A DNA stretch of 60,064 nt from JAVBMU01 sp031552185 (GTDB taxonomy: Bacteria; Actinomycetota; Actinomycetes; Actinomycetales; Cellulomonadaceae): positions 1 to 60,064 of the forward strand of contig JAVBMU010000093.1 in the NCBI GenBank assembly GCA_031552185.1, written 5' to 3'. Shown piece by piece: positions 17,723 to 23,894 of the stretch. The notes under the pieces were generated by a model that did not search any database, was not told where the DNA came from, and worked only from the letters and a program-made list of their open reading frames with translations. Both the position numbers and the translations under genes were made by a program. Position 1 is the stretch's first letter, and the number at the start of each line of letters is the position of its first letter.

Positions 17723-18844
17723 TTACGTCGCCAGGATGCGCTCCTCGTAGACCTGATCGTCCGGGACGCCCCGGGCGACAGCCGCCGCGCGGGCGGCGGC
17801 GAGGAAGCCGGGGGAGCCGCACAGGTAGATGTCCGGCGCCTCCGCCCCGGCCGGCCGGGCGTCGAGCTCGGCGGCCATGATGTCGACGGAGGTGCCGACC
17901 GGACCGGTCCACCCGTCGTCGGGTTCGACGACGGGCAGGACGTACCGCAATGCGGGCAGCATCCCGCTCAACTCGGCCAGTTCGGCCTCGGCGAACACCT
18001 CGTCCGGCCGGTTGACGCCGAGGACGAGCAGGCAGTCCTGTCCTTCGCCCCACTCCGCCATCCGACGCACCATCGAGACCATCGGCGCGAAGCCGGTGCC
18101 GCCGCAGACGAACCAGCGCGGCCGCAGGCCGTTCTCCCGCAGCGTGAACGCGCCCTGCGGGCCGACGAGCCGCAACTCGTCGCCCACCGCGGCCCGCCCG
18201 GCCAGGTAACCGGAGAAATACCCGGCCGGGCGAAGCTTGACCATGAACTCGGCCAGCCCGTCCCAGTTGCCGGTGTTCGCGAAGGAGTAGGCCCGCGACT
18301 CCTCGCCGTCCGGCGGGACGAGTTCGGCGAATTGGCCGGCCTCGAACTGCATCGCCGACCCGAGGTCGTCGGGCGTCACCTGGAGGACAAAGCGCACGAT
18401 GTCGCCCGCCCACCGGTCCAACTCGACGATCCGCGCCGTCCGCTCGGGCACCGCGCCGTCGAGCACGCGGGACCGGTCGTACGGCAGCTCGATCACGACG
18501 TCCGACGTCGGCGTCGGCGCCGAGCAACAGAGCAGGATCGTGCCGGCCGCCGCGTCGGCGGCAGGCAACGCCTCCTCGGTGTGCTCGCCCAGCTCGACGT
18601 TCCCCTCGACGAGTCGCGCGCGGCACACCCCGCAGGTGCCCTTCTTGCAGAGCGACACCAGCGTAGAGCCGGCCGCGGCCGCGGCGTCGAGCACCGTCTG
18701 CCCGGCTGGAACCGGGAAACTGAGTTCGACGCCGTCGGCCGTCCGTAGCACAACGGAGGAGCCGGTCGGTGCGTCGGCCGGCTCGCCGGCCGGTCCGTCG
18801 TTCCGGGCCGGGGAGACCCGGGCGACGGGGTCGGAGGAAGCCAC
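17723..18844 (-). CDS. hcr: Hcr-type NADH oxidoreductase with N-terminal 2Fe-2S domain
   Basis: Predicted electron donor to the hybrid-cluster protein encoded just upstream. The 373-residue product is N-terminal plant-type ferredoxin, then FAD, then NAD domains. The 2Fe-2S ligands are C66, C71, C74 and C106 (CX4CX2CX31C, in CKKGTCGVC and LLCCS). The flavin motif is RAYSFAN (about 182-188), and NAD-binding motifs are CGGTGFAPM (about 253) and CGSPGF near the C-terminus. In enterobacterial Hcr the ferredoxin domain is C-terminal; here it is N-terminal, as in benzoate dioxygenase and methane monooxygenase reductases. Start is GTG at 18844, only 3 nt after the hcp stop, so the two genes are cotranscribed and likely translationally coupled. 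Confidence 0.88.
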   Translation of the reverse strand: MASSDPVARVSPARNDGPAGEPADAPTGSSVVLRTADGVELSFPVPAGQTVLDAAAAAGSTLVSLCKKGTCGVCRARLVEGNVELGEHTEEALPAADAAAGTILLCCSAPTPTSDVVIELPYDRSRVLDGAVPERTARIVELDRWAGDIVRFVLQVTPDDLGSAMQFEAGQFAELVPPDGEESRAYSFANTGNWDGLAEFMVKLRPAGYFSGYLAGRAAVGDELRLVGPQGAFTLRENGLRPRWFVCGGTGFAPMVSMVRRMAEWGEGQDCLLVLGVNRPDEVFAEAELAELSGMLPALRYVLPVVEPDDGWTGPVGTSVDIMAAELDARPAGAEAPDIYLCGSPGFLAAARAAAVARGVPDDQVYEERILAT

Positions 18845-18847
18845 GGC

Positions 18848-20491
18848 TCAGGTCGCCGATCCGGCCAGCGCCGCCTCGAGGTCGGCCTTCACGTCGCCGA
18901 TCAGCGAGATGCCGTAGGTGTCCACGAGGATCTGCAGCAGGCCGGGGGTGAGGTACGCGGGCAGGGTCGGGCCGAGCTTGATGTTGCGGATGCCGAGCGA
19001 CAGCAGGGTCAGCAGCACGGCCGTGGCCTTCTGCTCGAACCAGGAGATGACCAGGCTCAGCGGGAGGTCATTGACGCCGCAGTCGAAGGCCTCGGCCAGG
19101 GCGAGCGCGATCTTGATCGCCGAGTAGGAGTCGGAGCACTGGCCGACATCGAGCAGCCGCGGAATGCCGCCGATGTCGCCGAACTCCAGCTTGTTGAACC
19201 GGAACTTGGCGCAGCCGAGCGTGAGCACGGCCGTGTCCTTCGGCGTCAGCTCCGCGAACTCGGTGTAGTAGTTGCGGCCGGGCGCGGCGCCGTCGCAGCC
19301 GCCGATGAGGAAGAAGTGCCGCAGCGCGCCGGACTTGACGGCCGCCACGACCTGGTCCGCGACGCCCAGCACCGACGTCCGGCCGAAGCCGATCATGATC
19401 CGCTGTTCCGGCTGGTCCTCACAGGCGGGCAGCGCGCCCGCCGCCTGCACCACCATCCGGAAGTCGTCGTCGAGGTGGCGGACGCCCGGCCAGCCGACGG
19501 GGCCGGTGGTGAAGATCCGCGTCCGGTACTGCGGCTGCGGCTCGATGATGCAGTTCGACGTCATCAGGATCGCGCCGGGGAAGGCCGCGAAGTCGGTCTG
19601 CTGGTCCTGCCACGCGCCGCCGAAGTTGCCGACGAGGTGGGGGTACTTCTTCAGCCCGGGGTAGGAGTTCGCGGGCAGCATCTCGCCGTGGGTGTAGACG
19701 TTGATGCCCGTGCCCTCAGTGAGCTTCAGGATGGCCTCGAGGTCGCCGAAGTCGTGGCCGGAGACGAGGATCGCTTTGCCCGCCACCGTCGTCGTCCGCA
19801 CGGTGGTCGGCTCGGGCTGGCCGTAGGCGCCGGTGTTCGCCGCGTCCAGCAGTTCCATCATGAGCAGGTTGGTGCTGCCCAGGCTGAGCGCGTGGGCCAG
19901 CAGGTCCTCGGCGTCGGTCGGCTTGTCGGCCAGGAAGTTGAGTTGCTCGGCGACGGCGGCGAAGATCTCCGGCGACGTCGTGCCGAGGCACGCGGCGTGG
20001 TGCCCGTACGCGGCCACGCCCTTGAGCCCGTAGAGGTTGAGGGCGCGCAGGCCCACGATGTCGTCGCTCACCGCCGGGTCGAGGATGCCCACGTCCTGCG
20101 CTTGGGTGAGCAACTCGTTCAGGGTAGTTGCGGGGACGAACTGCGCCGGGCCGGCCGGCGTCTCGGCGGCGTCGCCCGCGGCGGCCTCGTAGGCGGCTCG
20201 GAGGCGGTCGCGGTGTTCGGCGGCGGCGGCGATCAGGGTGACGAACCGGCTCGGGTTGAAGTTCACGTTCGTCAGGGTGCTGAACAGCGCGAAGAGCATG
20301 AACTCGTCGGCCGCCGCGTCCGTGACACCGAGCGCGCGAGCGCGGTGCGCGTACTGGCCGATGCCGTACGTGACGTGGATCAGCAGGTCCTGCAGATCGG
20401 CGGTGGTCTCGTCCTTGCCGCAAGTACCCACCGTGGTGCAGCCCAGGACCGCACCGGCGCGATCCGTCTGTTCACACTGGAAGCAGAACAT
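18848..20491 (-). CDS. hcp: Hybrid-cluster protein / NO or hydroxylamine reductase
   Basis: Reduces NO to N2O or hydroxylamine to ammonia using a 4Fe-2O-2S hybrid cluster; cytoplasmic and linked to nitrosative stress. The 547-residue length is normal. It starts with the classic MFCFQCEQT, so ATG at 20491 is chosen over an upstream in-frame start, and an AAAGGA sequence lies ahead. The first-cluster cysteines are C3, C6, C18 and C24 (CX2CX11CX5C). The hybrid-cluster ligand region GHDFGDLEAI, the cysteines in MTSNCIIEPQ, TLGCAKFRFNKL and VGQCSDSYSAI, and the glutamate after them are present. A DNR/FNR-type palindrome lies about 80-95 bp upstream, and the regulator gene is directly upstream. Confidence 0.95.
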   Translation of the reverse strand: MFCFQCEQTDRAGAVLGCTTVGTCGKDETTADLQDLLIHVTYGIGQYAHRARALGVTDAAADEFMLFALFSTLTNVNFNPSRFVTLIAAAAEHRDRLRAAYEAAAGDAAETPAGPAQFVPATTLNELLTQAQDVGILDPAVSDDIVGLRALNLYGLKGVAAYGHHAACLGTTSPEIFAAVAEQLNFLADKPTDAEDLLAHALSLGSTNLLMMELLDAANTGAYGQPEPTTVRTTTVAGKAILVSGHDFGDLEAILKLTEGTGINVYTHGEMLPANSYPGLKKYPHLVGNFGGAWQDQQTDFAAFPGAILMTSNCIIEPQPQYRTRIFTTGPVGWPGVRHLDDDFRMVVQAAGALPACEDQPEQRIMIGFGRTSVLGVADQVVAAVKSGALRHFFLIGGCDGAAPGRNYYTEFAELTPKDTAVLTLGCAKFRFNKLEFGDIGGIPRLLDVGQCSDSYSAIKIALALAEAFDCGVNDLPLSLVISWFEQKATAVLLTLLSLGIRNIKLGPTLPAYLTPGLLQILVDTYGISLIGDVKADLEAALAGSAT

Positions 20492-20568
20492 ATGAGGTCG
20501 TGGTCCTTTCAGTTGGCGCGTCGTTCGCGCCGTCGGGGCCGACGCTAGAGTGCCCGAGGTCCGGGCGC

Positions 20569-20584
20569 CTTGACCTGAGTCAAG
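20569..20584. promoter_or_regulatory. DNR/FNR-type operator upstream of hcp
   Basis: CTTGAC-CTGA-GTCAAG is a perfect inverted repeat with a 4-nt spacer. It corresponds to the TTGAC/T-N4-A/GTCAA boxes of FNR, DNR and NNR regulators. It lies in the 109-bp gap between the Crp/Fnr gene and hcp. A TA-containing segment CTCTAG about 25 bp downstream on the minus strand would put the box near -40, the position of a class II activator site. Confidence 0.7.
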
Positions 20585-20600
20585 AATTGGCGACAGGTTG

Positions 20601-21314
20601 TCAGGAAATTCCCGGACTTCCAAATGCGGCAAGTTCGGCGGCCAGCGCGGTCGGGTCGTCGATGATCAGCGTCGAGCCGTGCACCACCACCAGGCCGCGC
20701 TCGGCGAGCCGGCGCAGGGCGCGGGAGAAGCTCTCCGGGGTGAGCGACAGCCGGTTGGCGACCACCTTCTTGGTGTCCTCCAGCGCGATCGTCACGCGTT
20801 CGCCCGGTACGTGCGGTTCCGGGCACAGCCGGAGCAGGTATTCGCAGACCCGACCCGTGGCCGATTCCAGGCTGAGCGCGGCGACGTCGGCGACCAGTCG
20901 GTGGTTGCGCAGGGACAGGTTGGCCAGCAGCCGGCGGGCCGTGCGGGGATCCGCGGCGAGCATGGCATCCACCATCGCCGCCGAGATGAAGAAAAGTTCG
21001 GACTCCATCAGGGCGATGGCGGTCACGGGGTAGAAGGGCTGCTCGAGGAACACCACGGCCTCGCCGAAGGTCTCGCGCGCGGCGATGATCTCGACCGTCG
21101 TCGCCGTGCCGAGGCGGGAGGCCACCGCGAGCCGGATCCGGCCCGTCTGGACGTAGTAGAACCCCGTGCATCGGTCGCCCTGGCGAAACAGCACCTGGTC
21201 CCGGCGCAGCGTCAGGCGGGCGTTGGTCCGCAAGGCGTCGCCCGCCGTCGAGAAGTCGACCCCGGCGAACACGGGCACGACGGCGAGAGCGGCGGGCTCG
21301 AGCGGGCGGCGCAT
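20601..21314 (-). CDS. Crp/Fnr family regulator, DNR-like
   Basis: A 237-residue transcription factor with an N-terminal cyclic-nucleotide-type sensor domain (about 30-120: VLFRQGDRCTGFYYVQTGRIRL), a dimerisation helix and a C-terminal winged helix. The recognition helix holds TPESFSRALRRL. Its E-x-x-S-R pattern is that of FNR-type proteins reading TTGAY half-sites. None of the FNR N-terminal cluster cysteines is present, so it is not an oxygen-sensing 4Fe-4S FNR. DNR-like heme/NO sensing is the natural suggestion given the neighbouring hcp-hcr and the matching box. The ATG at 21314 is preferred over an open frame to 21395. A CAAAGT hexamer 6 nt upstream may be a leaderless -10. Confidence 0.87.
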   Translation of the reverse strand: MRRPLEPAALAVVPVFAGVDFSTAGDALRTNARLTLRRDQVLFRQGDRCTGFYYVQTGRIRLAVASRLGTATTVEIIAARETFGEAVVFLEQPFYPVTAIALMESELFFISAAMVDAMLAADPRTARRLLANLSLRNHRLVADVAALSLESATGRVCEYLLRLCPEPHVPGERVTIALEDTKKVVANRLSLTPESFSRALRRLAERGLVVVHGSTLIIDDPTALAAELAAFGSPGIS

Positions 21315-21422
21315 GGGTCCACTTTGGCACGGGATGCGCCCGGCGCCGATCCGCCACACCACGAATCGTTCAGGATATGGACCAACCACTCCCAAAAGAC
21401 GGACGCGTGCCTACCGTTGATT

Positions 21423-22259
21423 GTGACCGGAATCTCCGCCGAGCGCCGCGAGGGCGCGCAGTCCTACACGCACGGCCACCACGAGTCGGTCCTGCGTTCA
21501 CACCGATGGCGGACGGCCGAGAATTCGGCCGGCTTCCTCTTGCCGCACCTGCGCCCGGACCTGGACCTGCTCGACGCCGGCTGCGGTCCGGGCACCATTA
21601 CCGTCGACCTCGCCGAGCGGCTCGCGGCGGGGCGGGTCGTGGGCGTCGACGCGGCCACGGAGGTCCTGCGCCAGGCCGAGGAACTCGCCGTCGGGCGCGG
21701 GATCCGCAATGTCGAGTTCCGCCCCGCCGATGTCTACGAGTTGCCCTTTGAGGACGACACCTTCGACGTCGTTTTCGCCCACCAGCTGCTGCAGCACCTG
21801 GCCGACCCCGTCGCCGCGCTGCGCGAACTGCGCCGCGTCGCGCGGCCGGGCGGGCTCGTGGCGATCCGGGACTCCGACTACGGCGCCAAGGCCTGGTACC
21901 CCGCCTCGCAGGGCCTGACCGAGTGGAATCTGCTTTACCACGAGGTGACCGCCGCCTACGGGCACGAGGCCGACGCCGGCCGGCGGCTGCTCGCCTGGAC
22001 CCGCGCGGCCGGCTTCGACCCGGCCGGGATGACGCCGTCGGCGGGGGTGTGGTGCTACGCGACCCCCGCCGATCGCGCGTGGTGGGGCGGGCTGTGGGCG
22101 GAGCGGTGCGTTGCGTCCAACTTCGCCGTCCAGGCCAAGACGTCCGGGCTGGCGGACGACGTCGCCCTGGAGGAACTCGCCGAGGCCTGGAAGGGGTGGG
22201 CCACCGCGCCCGACGGGTGGTTCGTCGTCGTGCACGGGGAGGTACTGGCCAGGGTGTGA
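21423..22259 (+). CDS. Class I SAM-dependent methyltransferase (Methyltransf_11)
   Basis: A 278-residue methyltransferase of unknown substrate. The AdoMet-binding motif I is LDAGCGPGT (about 46-54), followed by VGVDAA (about 68-73). Further motifs are RPADVYELPFEDDTFDVVFAH-like, carrying the DD/FD of motif II/III, and LRELRRVARPGG, typical of UbiE/Methyltransf_11 proteins. The start is poorly marked. GTG at 21423 is favoured by TACCGT (21412-21417) 5 nt before it, which would make a leaderless transcript. It is divergent from the Crp/Fnr gene with about 108 bp between. Confidence 0.82.
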   Translation: MTGISAERREGAQSYTHGHHESVLRSHRWRTAENSAGFLLPHLRPDLDLLDAGCGPGTITVDLAERLAAGRVVGVDAATEVLRQAEELAVGRGIRNVEFRPADVYELPFEDDTFDVVFAHQLLQHLADPVAALRELRRVARPGGLVAIRDSDYGAKAWYPASQGLTEWNLLYHEVTAAYGHEADAGRRLLAWTRAAGFDPAGMTPSAGVWCYATPADRAWWGGLWAERCVASNFAVQAKTSGLADDVALEELAEAWKGWATAPDGWFVVVHGEVLARV

Positions 22260-22590
22260 CGGGGCCGGGTCGCGACGGGGCCGGGCGCCGGGCGCCGGGC
22301 GCCGGGCACCGGGCACCGGGCGGGAGGAGTCATCGCCGCCACAATGGGCTCGCTTCTTGCCAGCCGGCGGCGGCGCCGAGATGGGTCAACGGAACGGCGT
22401 CGACCGAACCGCATGAGAGATCGCGCGGATAGGTGTGGGCACCCGTGGCGCCGAACGGGTGGCGCCGAACGGGTGGCGATCGGTTCGGTGGCCGGCTGCC
22501 CGAGGGCCATGTGTCTTGAGTGGCGGCTACGACCGCCGCCGTCGAAGCGCGCTCATGCGCCGGAGCGCGGGCGAAGCACAGGTACCACGC
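22260..22590. other. Non-coding stretch with short tandem repeats
   Basis: No convincing gene. It contains a 7-bp tandem repeat (CCGGGCG/CCGGGCA units, about 22280-22323) directly after the methyltransferase stop. A 14-bp tandem (GGTGGCGCCGAACG twice, then a degenerate copy) lies around 22444-22475. Confidence 0.5.
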
Positions 22591-22812
22591 CGAGGTCGAG
22601 ATATCGCGCGCGAACGAGAGGTACGGGCCGCGAGCGAGAGGTATCGCGAACGAATCAGAACCTGGCGCGCCGAGTCAGAACCTGGCGGCTGTTCGGTGCT
22701 CGTTTTCCCGGCGTGTCGGTACTGACTCGCCGCGCAGGGTACTGACTCGCCGCGCAAGGTACTGACTCGCCGCGCAGGGTACTGACTCGCCGCGCAAGGT
22801 ACTGACTCGCGA
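22591..22812. repeat. 20-bp periodic inverted array R1
   Basis: Five units on the left begin at 22591, 22611, 22631, 22651 and 22671, exactly 20 bp apart: CGAGGTCGAG, CGAACGAGAG, CGAGCGAGAG, CGAATCAGAA, CGAGTCAGAA. A core of about 34 nt follows (22684-22717, containing TTCGGTGCTCGTTTTCCCGG). Five inverted units GGTACTGACTCGCCGCGCAR then begin at 22718, 22738, 22758, 22778 and 22798. The right-hand units alternate at their last base (G, A, G, A), giving a 40-bp higher-order repeat. The 20-bp period is not a multiple of three, so long reading frames through the array are not genes. Confidence 0.85.
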
Positions 22813-22979
22813 ACCACTCCCAGGCCAACTCGACGGGGCCGGGGCGCCCGTCGACGGAGGCACCCGGAACGCGGCGTGACCGCTGCGTGGCTGAGGGCTC
22901 ACACGACCGGCGGATCGTCGCCGTGAGGCTCCGGCGATCCGTCCGCCGTCCGCGATCAGCCGCGATCTGCGTCGATCGC

Positions 22980-22985
22980 TACGCT
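22980..22985 (+). promoter_or_regulatory. Leaderless -10 element of the FAH-family gene
   Basis: TACGCT, then 6 nt, then ATG at 22992; there is no ribosome binding site. Confidence 0.5.
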
Positions 22986-22991
22986 GGCGCG

Positions 22992-23774
22992 ATGCGCATC
23001 GCCAGATTTACCACCGGTTCCGACCCCCGCTTCGCGTTCGTCCAGCACGACGGGGAGCGGACGTTCCTCGCCGTGCTGACGGGCGACCCGTTGTTCATGC
23101 CGGTCGCTCCCACGGGAGAGCGGATCGAGTTGGGCGACGGCGTCCGGCTGCTCGCCCCCGTCATTCCGCGGTCCAAGGTGGTCGCCGTCGGCCGGAACTA
23201 TGCCGAGCACGCAAAGGAGATGAACGCCGAGGTGCCGGCCCAGCCGTTGCTGTTCTTCAAGCCGAACACCGCCGTCGTCGGCCCGGACGACCCGATCGTG
23301 GTGCCGTCTTTCTCGACCGAGCTGAGCTACGAGGCCGAGCTCGCCGTCGTCGTCGGCCGGTTGGCCAAGGATGTCCCGGCGCCCGAAGCCGCCGGTTACA
23401 TCCTGGGCTATACCGTCGCCAACGACGTCACCGCCCGGGACGCGCAGCGGACCGACGGTCAGTGGGCCCGCGCGAAGGGCTTCGACTCGGCCTGCCCCCT
23501 CGGGCCGTGGATCGAGACCGACCTGGACCCGAGCGACGTCGCGGTCCGGTCCCGCGTCAACGGCGAGGCCCGGCAGGACGGGCGTACCCGGGACATGGTC
23601 TTCGACATCCCGGCGCTGTTCGCCTACATCAGCGCCGCCATGACTCTCCTGCCCGGGGACGTCATTCTGACCGGAACGCCGGTCGGCGTCGGCCGGATCG
23701 AGCCGGGCGATCGGATCGAGTGTGAGGTCGAAGGGATCGGTGTGCTGACGAATCCGGTCCTGCGACGCGACTGA
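22992..23774 (+). CDS. Fumarylacetoacetate hydrolase family protein
   Basis: A metal-dependent hydrolase or isomerase of the FAH fold, of the group with 2-hydroxyhepta-2,4-diene-1,7-dioate isomerase and acylpyruvase. The 260-residue protein has a short N-terminal domain and the FAH domain from about residue 60. Metal ligands are seen in TELSYEAELAVVVG (the ExE pair) and YTVANDVTARDAQ (Asp), with the catalytic region KGFDSACPLGPWI and the closing LLPGDVILTGTPVGVG. ATG at 22992 matches the family N-terminus and has a leaderless -10. It precedes gltX in several actinobacteria; here a secreted protein gene lies between. The exact substrate cannot be read from sequence. Confidence 0.9.
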   Translation: MRIARFTTGSDPRFAFVQHDGERTFLAVLTGDPLFMPVAPTGERIELGDGVRLLAPVIPRSKVVAVGRNYAEHAKEMNAEVPAQPLLFFKPNTAVVGPDDPIVVPSFSTELSYEAELAVVVGRLAKDVPAPEAAGYILGYTVANDVTARDAQRTDGQWARAKGFDSACPLGPWIETDLDPSDVAVRSRVNGEARQDGRTRDMVFDIPALFAYISAAMTLLPGDVILTGTPVGVGRIEPGDRIECEVEGIGVLTNPVLRRD

Positions 23775-23816
23775 AGCGATCGAAGCGACCGACCCGACGA
23801 CACAACTGGCGCAAAC

Positions 23817-23858
23817 GACCGCCCAGGCCCGGACGGTTCGGTCCGGGCCTGGGCGGTC
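23817..23858. terminator. Bidirectional terminator
   Basis: A perfect 18-bp stem (23817-23834 with 23841-23858) with a 6-nt loop, between the convergent FAH gene and the secreted beta-propeller gene. It is the strongest simple hairpin noticed in the window. Confidence 0.8.
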
Positions 23859-23894
23859 TATCGGGGCACCGACGTGATCAGCGCGCCGGTTTAA

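Noticed and set aside
20545..21357. Alternative 270-codon frame over the Crp/Fnr gene
   Set aside because: The frame ending at 20601 contains the sensor and helix-turn-helix motifs; the other is Arg-rich shadow.
22591..22812. CRISPR array
   Set aside because: The units are directly adjacent with no unique spacers, the two sides are inverted, and no cas genes are nearby.
22435..22817. Overlapping short ORFs with repeated peptide phrases on both strands
   Set aside because: They are read-throughs of the 20-bp repeat array; three 20-bp units give a 20-residue period in any frame, and there is no ribosome binding site.
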